Positions 35,165 through 45,218 of a DNA stretch of 64,000 bases are shown here, one piece after another; the first letter of the stretch is position 1; each line of letters opens with the position of its first letter. The position numbers and the translations under genes were made by a program. The stretch covers positions 13,790,607 through 13,854,606 of the forward strand of contig CM060854.1 in assembly GCA_030737835.1 (NCBI GenBank), given 5' to 3'. The notes under the pieces are model-generated. The model worked only from the letters and a program-made list of their open reading frames with translations, had not been told where the DNA came from and did no database searches. Source of the DNA: Acorus gramineus. Its lineage: Eukaryota > Streptophyta > Magnoliopsida > Acorales > Acoraceae.

Positions 35165-35640
35165 TGGCAGGGCACGCGCGCGTGCGTGCGGGCGTGCGCT
35201 CGGGTGGAGCAGGAGCGTGCGGGTGCTGTGCGCTGGGCGCCGTGCGCGAGAGTGCGCACGAGGCGCTGCGCAGAGGCGCAGTGCGGGCGTGCGCAGGGGA
35301 CCGCGTGCGGATGCTGCGCGCAGGGTGCCATGCGGGGGCGTGCGCGCGGAGCGCTGCGTAGAGGCGCAGGCGTGCTGTGCACGCGCGGTGAGGCGATGGG
35401 GCGCTGGGCAAGCCGGTGGTGCGCGCGGGGTGAGGCGCTGGGCACAGGGCGTGCGGTGTGCGCGCGGGTTGCTGCGCTGGGGCGCAATGGACGCGCGGTG
35501 CACCCGGGGGGCTCGGCGGTGTGTCCTGGCGTGCGGGCAGGGGCTCGGCAATGCGTCTGGGCGCGCGGGCTGGGGCGCGGCGGTGCATCCGGGGGCGGGT
35601 GGCTGTGCGGATGGTTGTCGGGGGTTCGGAGTGAGTCGGG
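35165..35640 (+). other. CpG/GpT-rich core of the LTR
   Basis: About 475 bp made largely of alternating purine-pyrimidine words such as GCGCGCGTGCGTGCG and GTGCGCGCGG, with strong G over C bias on the element's coding strand. Every long LTR in the window has such a core in the same place, inside the first predicted intron. The long open frames here on both strands come from the composition and are not genes. Confidence 0.85.
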
Positions 35641-35759
35641 GTGCTCGGACTCGCGTGCGTACAGGCCGTATGTACGCTTGTCCGAGTGTTGGGTATTTTT
35701 AGTGTATTTTTGTGGTATTTGTGTATTTTACTCACCAAGTTGATTACCCTGTCTTGCAG

Positions 35760-35795
35760 ATCTTGACGGACGGTCGCGCGACGACCCGGTTATCG
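35760..35795 (+). other. Predicted 36-nt mini-exon in the LTR
   Basis: It is bounded by GTCTTGCAG on the left and GTGAGTGGG on the right. The frame that continues into the third exon reads LDGRSRDDPVI. Copies in other LTRs keep both splice sites and almost always 36 nt. It contains a small inverted repeat, GGTCG-CGCGA-CGACC; in other copies this is GGTCA...TGACC, a paired change. Confidence 0.6.
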
Positions 35796-36535
35796 GTGAG
35801 TGGGACAACCCAACCCAGTTGGGAGGCGCTATATGCACTTGGGCGTATACCGTCCTCCCCTGGGGCACCATAGTTAATATTAACTGATTAATATGTAATC
35901 TGTGCAAGCATGATTAGTGTGTAGAATGCATGCCACCCTAGACTTGTATGTTAGGGACTTGCACCCTTAGGATATGTGTAAGAGCCGTGCATCCTGTCAC
36001 CTTGTTATCATGCTAGGAAAGCCTCGACCTATGCATGCGTCCTATTAGTTTGATTTATTAAATTAAATGCAACTTATGATATTTTAGCATGCCTTAGGGA
36101 ATATTAAGGGGCCTTGCGAGGTCAACATTGAGACCCGGGCTAGGGTACTCCGTGTTCCTTGTTTGGTTGGCGGGATGTCCTATATCGGGACCTCAGGTTG
36201 CCCTCCCAAGGTTTCTTTTCCTCATTATTATCTTATATATTCCCCGCATCTTGGTTATGCGCGCTGGAGGAATTCTGAAGAATTCAAGACATTAGAGTTG
36301 TTGAGATGTGTTGTGGCGGATCCGAGTGGATCATATGCGCATGGATAGGCTGTTCTGTTCCCTTCGTTGGATCCGTGTAGAGACTGCCCCGGCGTTAGAA
36401 AGGCTGTCCCGTGAGAGGGCTCCCATCAGTAGGCACCTCCTGATTTGGGACGGACTGTGCTGAATGTGGGAGTGGCCAAGCGGCCTACGGAGTGGGGAGA
36501 GACTATCGGTGGACCAAGGGTGACCAACAGCCTAG

Positions 36536-36612
36536 TCAGTCCCAATATCCTATGTCACCTATTGAGGGGTGAGGGTGAGGGTGTGGTGGGTCGGCGATGT
36601 GGCGACCCACTG
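36536..36612 (+). other. G-quadruplex-pattern tract plus hairpin, module 1
   Basis: A small stem (TCACC 36555-36559 with GGTGA 36568-36572) leads into four G-runs at 36566-36569, 36573-36575, 36579-36581 and 36588-36590, which fit the G3+N1-7 quadruplex rule. An 8-bp stem follows: GTGGGTCG (36586-36593), a 9-nt loop, CGACCCAC (36603-36610). The G-runs and the stem overlap, so the two folds would compete. Confidence 0.75.
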
Positions 36613-36645
36613 GATTTGTGTAAGGATGATTATCAGCCTATTAAG

Positions 36646-36719
36646 TCCCAACATCCTATGTCACCTATTGAGGGGTGAGGGTGAGGGTGTGGTGGTGGTT
36701 CGGCGATGTAACGAACCAC
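36646..36719 (+). other. G-quadruplex-pattern tract plus hairpin, module 2
   Basis: A tandem copy of the previous module. The stem is GTGGTTCG (36695-36702), a 9-nt loop, CGAACCAC (36712-36719). Compared with module 1, the fifth pair is T-A where module 1 has G-C, so both arms changed together. Confidence 0.75.
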
Positions 36720-36845
36720 CATTTGTGTAGTTCCTGCCGCTTTGAGGCTATCGATTTGATTAAATGTGGTTAATATAAATTGTGATGCATGGGTTGTGTT
36801 ATTCACTGAGCGTGTGGCTCACCCTCGCATATTTATTTTCTCCAG

Positions 36846-36898
36846 TGATTATCGAGGCGGACTTGAAGGAGGAGCTCCCCGAGCGACTGCACCAGTAG
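36846..36898 (+). other. Predicted third LTR exon with conserved acidic frame
   Basis: After an acceptor (TTCTCCAG) the frame reads V-IIEADLKEELPERLHQ then TAG, the first codon using the last G of the mini-exon. Other copies give VSSESDPEEELPEGLHQ, VSSESDLEEELPEGLHQ, VITEADLKEELPQRLHQ and VISESDPQEELLEARQQ with the same stop. Whether an upstream exon supplies a start codon is unclear: in this element the frame just before the first donor has a TAG. Confidence 0.45.
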
Positions 36899-37247
36899 CG
36901 GAGTAGCGCCACGTCCCTCGAGTTTCAGAGGCCATCAGCATCCTTTTGATTGTATGTATATATTTCCGTGCTTGGGCACCCAGTTTGGATTATATTTGCA
37001 TGTATGTGTGTATATTGGCTCTCACAGGACATATGATTATGTATCGAGTCTGTAGTATGTTTTTGGATTACAGACTCAGTCTTTTAGCTTCCGCTATCTG
37101 TGTATATATCATGTCAGCCTTGCTTTTATCTGTGTTGTCATTTTAGTTGTTGTTTAGAGTATTTTATTGATCTCCTGTATAGACTGCTGATATCATGTAT
37201 ACACTTGCCGCGTCCCGGGGACGGCCGCCCTGGGGCGTGACAAAAGT

Positions 37248-37259
37248 TGGTATCAGAGC
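37248..37259 (+). other. Primer-binding site (initiator Met tRNA)
   Basis: TGGTATCAGAGC lies five bases after the 5' LTR end and is complementary to the 3' end of plant initiator methionine tRNA. It continues as TGGTATCAGAGCCTGGTCC. Confidence 0.95.
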
Positions 37260-37363
37260 CTGGTCCTGTCAGAGCCAATTGTCTTCCTTTTTCGTAGAGA
37301 TGAGTCCTAGGATTTCTATATGAGTATTCTGATCCTAGTGTCTGGTTTTCTTAGGTTGCTGAT

Positions 37364-38047
37364 ATGCCTCCTCGCAGAGGACGGCGCGGACGTGGTCCCT
37401 CTCGACCTTTGGAGGTTTCCGGACCTACCAGAGGCGAGGATGCTACTGGAGAGTCCTCAGCCGTGAGGCCAGGATCGGCGCAGGAGCCTCCTGCCTGGGA
37501 GCGCGCGTTTGCGCGGATAGCAGATTTGGTGGAGACGCAGACCAGGGCACTGGAGGCCCAGACCAGAGTATTGGCAGATCAGGCACGGGAGATTCAGGAG
37601 CTGCGGGCGGCCCGCGAGGCAGTTCCGCAGGTCCCCTTGGTGGCAGATCCACCTGTGGTACCCGATGTACCCCCAGTCCCCGTGGTGGTTCCGGCGGTCA
37701 GAGTTCAGGATCCCCAGGAGAGGGAGGTGGGGCTAGAGGCTGCAGCGCGGGTGCAGCAGAGTGGCCTCGCAGCCTTTCTGAAGCTCCACCCTCCCGAGTT
37801 CCAGGGTCAGACGGCGGATCCCCTTGCCCCAGAGCGATGGTTGATGGAGGTGGATGCGATCTTCTCGACCATGCTTTGCACCGATCGCCAGCGAGTCTCC
37901 CTGGCCACTTTTATGCTGAAGGGTAGCGCCGCCGACTGGTGGGCTACTAGATCAGTGGACATCCCAGAGGGAGTGGAGCAGCTTTCATGGACGGGTTCCG
38001 GAGGTATTTCTTGGAGGAGTACTTCCCGTTCTCGACGCGCCAGATAG
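37364..38047 (+). pseudogene. gag: Gag, N-terminal part, before the frameshift
   Basis: The capsid/nucleocapsid precursor starts MPPRRGRRGRGPSRPLEV, 104 bases after the PBS. An Arg/Gly-rich head precedes a coiled-coil-like stretch (IADLVETQTRALEAQTRVL, about residues 55-73), then the retrotransposon-gag core ([42 protein letters not shown]). Around 37990 the frame is lost: after SW the codons run TGG ACG where the related sequence implies one more G. The remaining 20 or so residues are out of frame. The continuation is the ORF at 37987-39942. Confidence 0.9.
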
Positions 38048-39942
38048 TGATGCAGGAGTTTGAGCAGCTGACGCAGGGCTCTATGTCTGTCGCTGACTAC
38101 TCCACGCGCTTCACGAGGCTGTCCAGATTCGCTCCAGCTTTGGTGATGGACGAGGAGACGAGGTGCCGTCGATTCGAGCTTGGTCTCAACAGTGCCATTC
38201 GGGTGCATGTTACCTCCCAGGCATTCACGAGGTACTCTGACTTGGTGTCGCGGGCGAAGACAGTCGAGCGAGACCTCGGGATCCTCGTGAGGGTTTCGAC
38301 CCCTTCGGCAGACCAGAGACCACCCAGGAGCCAGGACCAGGGACAGCGCAAGAAGAAGAGGCCCCGCTTTGATCAGTCAGCGGCTGCCTCTCCTCCAGCA
38401 GATGCGGTGCCAGTGCGAGGTCCAGCACCCATCGCAGCAGTGCCAGTCCAGGCGAGGCGACCAGAGACGCGGCGCTGCTACCACTGTCAGCGCATCGGGC
38501 ATATCTTGTATAATTGCCCCGATGCTGGCCGACCCCGCGTGCTGCCTCAGCAGCAGCAGCAGCAGCAGTTCCAGCAGCAGCCTCAGCGTCAGCAGCAGCA
38601 GCCACAGGGTGGCCGTGCTGACCAGAGGAGGCAGCCAGCGCAGCCGGCGAGGCGTGCCCCTGCTCCTCAGCCGCAGTTTGTTCAGGGCCGAGTGGCAGCG
38701 CTTTCGGCAGAGGAGGCTCAGGCATCAGGCAGCGTGGTTCGAGGTATTGTTCAGATCTCCCAGCTCCCTGCTTATGTATTGTTTGATTCCGGAGCCACAC
38801 ACTCGTTCGTGTCTCCCGCTTTCGCGAGACGGACGGGCGTGGCGTCCGCCCCTTTGGATGCTATCCTGGAGATATCATTGCCCGTGGGAGACCGGATTCT
38901 CTTCCGTTCTGTGTACCGAGGGTGTTCGGTGGTGGTTGCGGAGCATGAGTTTCCAGTGGAGTTGGTGGAGCTCGCGATGACGGACTTTGATGCCATCCTG
39001 GGAATGGATTGGCTTGCAGCTAGTCACGCCAGCATCGACTGTTTTGCCAAGTCGGTGTCTTTCCACCTTCCGGGTCGGAGGTCCTTCCAGTTCGTGGGCG
39101 ATCGTGACGTAGCCCCTTTGGGGTTCGTGTCGTCCATGCAGGCGTGGAGACTCCTTCAGGGAGGATGCGAGGGCTTTCTAGCGTATATTGCTCAGGAGGA
39201 TGCACCGCTGCAGGCAGATATCAGTCAGACTCCGGTCGTGGCAGAGTATCCCGAGGTTTTCCCCGATGATCTTCCGGGATTACCGCCGGATCGCGCGATC
39301 GAGTTTGAGATCAATCTGATTCCGGGGACCGAGCCGATTTTGAGAGCTCCGTACCGGATGGCCCCTGCAGAGCTGAGGGTGCTCAAGGAGCAGTTGGAGG
39401 AGTTGCTGGAGAAGGGCTTCGCACGTCCGAGTGTTTCTCCGTGGGGAGCCCCTGTCCTGTTCGTCCGGAAGAAGGACGGTTCGCTGCGGCTTTGTATTGA
39501 TTACAGGCAGCTGAACAAGCGGACAGTAAAGAACAAGTACCCATTGCCGCGGATCGACGATCTGTTTGACCAGCTCCAGGGAGCGCGTGTCTTTTCCAAG
39601 ATCGATCTCCGCTCGGGCTACTACCAGCTGAAGATCCGGGAGTCAGACATTCCGAAGACGGCCTTTCGTACCCGGTATGGGCACTACGAGTTCAGAGTAC
39701 TGCCATTCGGGTTGACGAACGCGCCGGCGGCCTTCATGGATCTGATGAACCGGGTGTTTCGGCCCTTCCTCGACTCCTTTGTGGTAGTATTCATCGATGA
39801 CATATTGGTGTACTCGAGGAGTCTTGAGGAGCACGCTCACCATCTTGGAGACTTTGGCCAGACATCAGTTGTTCGCCAAGTTCAGCAAGTGCGAGTTCTG
39901 GTTGGAGCGTATGGCCTTTCTGGGCCATGTGATTTCCGGTGA
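37987..39942 (+). pseudogene. gag-pol: Gag C-terminus, protease and reverse transcriptase (frameshifted at both ends)
   Basis: The frame opens with the gag core ([17 protein letters not shown]) and passes a CCHC zinc knuckle (C164, C167, H172, C177). A glutamine-rich run follows ([13 protein letters not shown], from CAG repeats near 38549-38610). The aspartic protease shows FDSGATHSF with catalytic Asp at 267. RT begins near 480 ([20 protein letters not shown]) and has FIDDILVYS with the catalytic pair at 604-605. After EEHAHHL (about 39844) several bases are missing and the frame ends in about 30 nonsense residues; RT continues in the ORF at 39797-42100. Protease, RT and gag come from one precursor, as usual for chromoviruses. 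Confidence 0.93.
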
Positions 39943-42100
39943 GGGCATATCTGTGGACCCGGAGAAGACGCTCGCCGTGTCGAATTGGCGTCGACCGTCG
40001 AACCCCACAGAGATTCGGAGCTTCTTGGGCTTGGCGGGTTATTACAGGAGGTTTGTCGAGGGTTTCTCGAAGATAGCCGTTCCTCTTACCCGCCTCACTC
40101 GGAAGGATGTCCGGTTCGAGTGGTCCCCGTCTTGCGAGGAGAGCTTCCAGGAGTTGAAGCGAAGGCTCACCTCAGCGCCAGTTCTTACCCTTCCGTCTGG
40201 GAGTGGTGGGTTCGCAGTTTATACAGATGCATCGCAGTTGGGTGTGGGTTGCGTCCTGATGCAGCACGGTAAGGTTGTGGCTTACGCGTCGCGTCAGTTG
40301 AAGCCCCATGAGCAGAATTACCCCACCCACGACCTTGAGTTGGCAGCGATCATCTTTGCGCTGAAGATGTGGAGGCATTACCTCTATGGAGAGGAGTTCG
40401 AGCTCTTTACCGATCATAAGAGCTTGACATATTTGCAGTCCCAGCCGGAGCTCAACATGCGTCAGAGACGTTGGGTTGAGTTCCTGACGGACTATGATTG
40501 TGACATCGCTTACCATCCGGGTAAGGCGAATGTCGTGGCAGATGCTCTCAGCAGGCAGCCCTTGGGCATGGCTGTCCGTCGTTGGAGGCTTCTGGAGGAG
40601 GCCGCTTGCTGGATCAGTGTTCGAGAGACTCCTGCGGGTGGCTTTTTGGCCAGGCTAGTGGTGCAGCCAGTCCTTCTCGACGATATCCGCACGGCTCAGG
40701 CTCAGGATCCGCATTTTATAGTCCTCTCTGAAGGCGTCGCCCGGGGCGAGCGTCAGGACTACCAGATTCGCGCGGACGGGATCCTGCGATTCAGAGGCCG
40801 AGTATGCATTCCCGACGACGCAGAGCTGAAGCGGAAGATTCTGGACGAGGCCCATCGTTCGAGGTACACAGTGCATCCTGGTGGCACGAAGATGTACAGG
40901 GGCCTTCGTCGTGGCTACTGGTGGCGCGGGATGAAGACGGATATTGCCCGTTTCGTTGCCCGATGCCTAGTATGCCAGCAGGTGAAGTCGGAGCATCAGC
41001 GCCCTGCGGGGAAGCTGCAGTCCATTGAGATCCCTCAGTGGAAGTGGGAGCAGATCACCATGGACTTCGTCTCGGGTTTGCCGAGGTCACGTTCGGGTCG
41101 CGATGCCATCTGGGTGATCGTCGACCGGCTGACGAAGTCTGCTCATTTCCTCCCCATCCGACTCACCGATTCTCTGGACACCCTGGCGCAGTTGTTCGTC
41201 TCAGAGATTGTTCGTCTCCATGGCACTCCCGTCAGCATCATTTCTGATCGAGACGCGCGTTTTACTTCGAGGTTCTGGCGTAGCCTCCAGCACGCCCTTG
41301 GTACGAACCTCCATTTCAGTACAGCGTTTCATCCGCAGACGGACGGCCAGTCGGAGAGGACGATCCAGACTCTTGAGGACATGCTGCGAGCCTGTGTTCT
41401 CGATTTTGGGGGCAGTTGGGAGAGGCACCTTCCGTTGGTGGAGTTTGCCTACAACAACAGCTACCACTCGAGTATCCGGATGGCTCCTTATGAGGCGCTC
41501 TATGGCCGCAGCTGCAGGTCCCCCTTGTGTTGGGACGAGGTCGGAGAGCGCCAGTTGGAGGGACCAGAGATCGTTCACCAGACCTCAGAGATGGTGAAGA
41601 CGATTCGCGAGCGTATCCGAGTCGCTCAGAGTCGTCAGAAGTGCTACGCCGACCGTCGTCGCCGTGAGCTCGCCTTCGAGGTTGGTGACCATGTCTTCTT
41701 GAAGGTGTCCCCGATGAAGGGCATCTTCCGTTTCGGTGTGCGGGGCAAGCTGAGTCCGCGTTTCATTGGGCCGTTCCTCATCCTCGAGCGAGTTGGGGAG
41801 GTGGCCTATCGCATAGCTCTGCCCCCACAGTTGGCTCAGGCCCATGACGTCTTCCATGTCTCGCAGCTGAGGCGCTATGTCCACGATCCTGCTCACGTCA
41901 TCCCGTTCGAGCCGCTCGTCTTCGAGGACTTGTCTTTCGTGGAGCAGCCGATTGAGATCCTGGACCGCCGCGAGAAGAGGCTCCGCACCAAGACCGTCCA
42001 GCTGGTCAAGGTGCGATGGCAGCACCGTTCCGGTGCCGAGGCCACTTGGGAGCTCGAGGACGCCATGCGTGACGCGTATCCGCATCTTTTCCCTTCTTAG
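39797..42100 (+). pseudogene. pol: RT C-terminus, RNase H, integrase and chromodomain
   Basis: After about 15 out-of-frame residues the RT thumb follows ([29 protein letters not shown]). RNase H has YTDAS (Asp 144) and LFTDHKSL, ending VADALSRQP. Integrase has an HHCC zinc region ([11 protein letters not shown] ... CLVCQQVK) and a DDE core: Asp 423 in MDFVSG, Asp 484 in SDRDARF, Glu 520 in [14 protein letters not shown] motif ([13 protein letters not shown]) and a C-terminal chromodomain (about 714-767) complete it. The frame is open to a normal stop. Only the upstream deletion near 39844 disconnects it from the rest of the polyprotein. Confidence 0.95.
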
Positions 42101-42135
42101 ATGTTCTTGTATTTATTTTGAGGACAAAATTTCCT

Positions 42136-42147
42136 AAGGGGGGAGAA
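42136..42147 (+). other. Polypurine tract
   Basis: AAGGGGGGAGAA directly before the 3' LTR start TGTTATATATG; the primer site for plus-strand DNA synthesis. Confidence 0.93.
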
Positions 42148-45100
42148 TGTTATATATGTGTCACTTTTTGCCTTCTGGTAACCATTGGAGCATTTTGGTA
42201 GTTTTTGAGTTTTTTCATTTTTTCGATTGGAACTGCTAAAATTTTGGACTGTTAGCTATCATCCTGAGTTTGAGGACTCCGATTGAAAATCTAACTGCAT
42301 ATTATGTGTCCTGGTGCCATTCTAAGCCACTCAGAAAATTTCATCGAATTCGGTAACGTTCCAGAATTTCACAGTTCCGGGGCGTATCCGGGTTTTGACC
42401 GAGCGAGAAGTCATTGGGAGAGTTGACTCGGTCAAAGTGGGCCCATGACTTGGTCAACCCCTTTTGTTTTTTTGTGTGGTTGGGTTGACCCAAGTCAAAG
42501 CTCACTTAATCCTCTTTAATCCTCTCTTAAACTCTAATTAAACCTAGTTAACCCTAATCTAAGTGTGTTGACTTATTTAAGTGAGCTAAAATTTATCTCC
42601 CCACTATTCATCATCTTCTCCATTTGATTTTCTCTCTCCCCCGCTCTCTTTTTCTTTGGTTTGAGCTACCTAGAGTGCTTGAAACCTAAAACCCAAAGAA
42701 GAGAAAGGTTAGATATCATCCCGATCTATCCACCGGTGGTCTCGGATTCGAGTTCCCACTTGTTTGACCTCTCTAACCCTCTTTTCTCCTCTGATTTCAG
42801 CCCCTTTGAAGGTTGAAAGAGGTCTTGGTGGTGGAGGTCTTTGGGGAGGTGTTTCGGTGCACGAAGAGCTCCCGGTCCACTTCCCTTCCTTTCCTCTCCT
42901 AGGGTAAGCTCTCTTTCCTTCCTTTTCTTGCTTAGATGCATGTTAGGACGGTGGTTTTGAGTGTTGGTGGTGGTTGGTGGCTGTTGGAGGCCATTGGTGG
43001 TCTGTGAGGGGTGGCAGGGTGGCTCGGGCAGGCAGGCATGCTGGCGAGCAGGGCAGGCAAAGCAGCTGGCAAGGCACGCGCGCGTGCGCGCGGGCGTGCG
43101 CTCGGGTGGAGCAGGAGCGTGCGGGTGCTACGCGCTGGGAGCCGTGCGCGGGCGTGTGCGCGAGGAGTTGCGCAGAGGCGCAGTGCGGGCGTGCGCAGGG
43201 GACCGCGTGCGGATGCTGCGCGCAGGGTGCCGTGCGGGGGCGTGCACGCGGAGCGCTGCGCAGAGGCGCAGGCGTGCTTTGCGCGTGCGGTGAGGCGATG
43301 GGGCGCTGGGCGAGCCGGTGGTGCGCGCGAGGTGCGCGTGGGGCGAGGCGATGGCGCAATTAGGCTAGTGGTGGTGCGCGCGGGGCGAGGCGCTGGGCGC
43401 AGGGCGTGCGGTGTGCACGCGGGTTGCTGCGCTGGGGCGCAGTGGACGTGCGGTGCACCCGGGGGGCTCGGCGGCGTGTCCTGGCGTGCGGGCAGGGGCT
43501 CGGCAGTGCGCCTGGGCGCACGGGCTGTGGCGCGGCGGTGCATCCGGGGGCGGGTGGCCATGCAGATGGTTACCGGGGGTTCGGGAGTGAGTCGGGGTGC
43601 TCGAACTCGCGTGCGTACAGGCCGTATGTACGCTTGTCCGAGTGTTGGGTATTTTTAGTGTATTTTTGTGTATTTTTGTGGTATTTGTGTATTTTACTCA
43701 CCAAGTTGATTACCCTGTCTTGCAGATCTTGACGGACGGTCGCGCGATGACCCGGTTATTGGTGAGTGGGACAACCCAACCTAGTTGGGAGGCGCTATAT
43801 GCACTTGGGCGTATACCGTCCTCCCCTGGGGCACCATAGTTAATATTAACTGATTAATATGTAATCTGTGCAAGCATGATTAGTGTGTAGAATGCATGCC
43901 ACCCTAGACTTGTATGTTAGGGACTTGCACCCTTAGGATATGTGTAAGAGCCGTGCATCCTGTCACCTTGTTATCATGCTAGGAAAGCCTCGGCCTATGC
44001 ATGCGTCCTATTAGTTTGATTTATTAAATTAAATGCAAAACTTATTATATTTTAGCATGCCTTAGGGAATATTAAGGGGCCTTGCGAGGTCAACATTGAG
44101 ACCCGGGCTAGGGTACTCCGTGTTCCTTGTTTGGTTGGCGGGATGTCCTATATCGGGACCTCAGGTTGCCCTCCCAAGGTTTCTTTTCCTCATTATTATC
44201 TTATATATTCCCCGCATCTTGGTTATACGCGCTGGAGGAATTTTGAAGAATTCAAGACATTAGAGTTGTTGAGATGTGTTGTCGGCGGATCCGAGTGGAT
44301 CATATGCGCATGGATAGGCTGTTCTGTTCCCTTCGTTGGATCCGTGTAGAGACTGCCCCAGCGTAGAAAGGCCGTCCCGTGGAGGGCTCCCATCAGTAGG
44401 CACCTCCTGATTTGGTTTCGGACTGTGCTGAATGTGGGAGTGGCCAAGTGGCCTACGGAGTGGGGAGAGACTATCGGTGGACCAAGGGTGACCAACAGCC
44501 TAGTCAGTCCCAATATCCTATGTCACCTATTGAGGGGTGAGGGTGAGGGTGTGGTGGGTCGGCGATGTGGCGACCCACTGGATTTATGTAAGGATGATTA
44601 TCAGCCTTTTAAGTCCCAATATTCTATGTCACCTATTGAGGGGTGAGGGTGAGGGTGAGGGTGTAGTGGTTCGGCGATTTAACGAACCACCGGATTTGTG
44701 TAGTTCCTGCCACTTTGAGGCTATCGATTTGATTAAATGTGGTTAATATAAATTGTGATGCATGGGTTGTGCTATTCACTGAGCGTGTGGCTCACCCCTC
44801 GCATAATATTTTTCTCCAGTGATTACGGAGGCGGACTTGAAGGAGGAGCTCCCCCAGAGACTGCACCAGTAGCGGAGTAGCGCCACGTCCCGCGAGTTTT
44901 TGAGGCCATCAGCATCCTTTTTAATTGTATGTATATATATTCTGTGCTTGGGCACCCAGTTTGGATTGTATTTGGATCTATGTATGTATATTGGCTCTCA
45001 CAGGACCTATGATTATGTATCGAGTCTGTAGTATGTTTTTGGATTACAGACTCAGTCTTTTAGCTTCTGCTATCTGTGTATATATCATGTCAGCCTTGCT

Positions 45101-45218
45101 TTTATCTGTGATGTCATTTTAGTTGTTGTGTAGAGTATTTTATTGATCTCCTGTATAGACTGCTGATATCATGTATACACTTGCCGCGTCCCGGGGACGG
45201 CCGCCCTGGGGCGTGACA
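42148..45218 (+). repeat. 3' LTR of the full-length element (3071 bp)
   Basis: It has the same ends and landmarks as the 5' LTR: first donor GT at 42904, GC-rich core about 43075-43610, mini-exon 43726-43761 (LDGRSRDDPVI), two hairpin modules at about 44510-44700, third exon from 44820 with stop at 44870-44872. It differs from the 5' LTR by scattered substitutions and by indels in the GC-rich core, including an extra stretch near 43330-43380. These differences could be used to date the insertion. Confidence 0.93.

Larger units (their letters stand above)
34185..37242 (+). repeat. 5' LTR of the full-length element (3058 bp)
   Basis: TG...CA ends: TGTTATATATGTGTCAC to GGGGCGTGACA. From left to right: U3; TATTTAAG at 34626; CT-rich leader; first donor GT at 34958; GC-rich core 35165-35640; acceptor before 35760; mini-exon; donor GT at 35796; a block with GACCCGGGCTAGGG; two G-tract/hairpin modules; acceptor before 36846; a terminal stretch with the CGTCCCGGGGACG inverted repeat. 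The near-identity to the 3' LTR implies recent insertion, but I did not count differences. Confidence 0.93.
34185..45218 (+). mobile_element. Full-length Tekay-clade Ty3/gypsy chromovirus retrotransposon (11.0 kb)
   Basis: The element has two near-identical LTRs (34185-37242 and 42148-45218), an initiator-Met PBS, gag-protease-RT-RNase H-integrase-chromodomain in the Ty3/gypsy order, and a polypurine tract. The chromodomain sequence ([10 protein letters not shown]...[13 protein letters not shown]...YPHLFPS) and long LTRs point to the Tekay (Del) clade. Two frameshifts break gag-pol, so this copy cannot supply its own proteins. It sits inside another LTR of its family. The bases flanking it (GGCAC on the left, GGTTT on the right) do not match, so there is no clean target duplication. 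Confidence 0.95.

Noticed and set aside
37248-37260. tRNA gene at the PBS
   Set aside because: Only 12-18 nt match the tRNA 3' end, and there is no cloverleaf.
37980-38047. Programmed frameshift in gag
   Set aside because: No slippery heptamer or downstream structure is evident and the codons fit a single missing G. Related Tekay elements use one frame.
39797-39942. Overlap between the two pol frames as a real translational overlap
   Set aside because: It is explained by a small deletion near 39844: residues in the overlap beyond that point are nonsense in one frame or the other.
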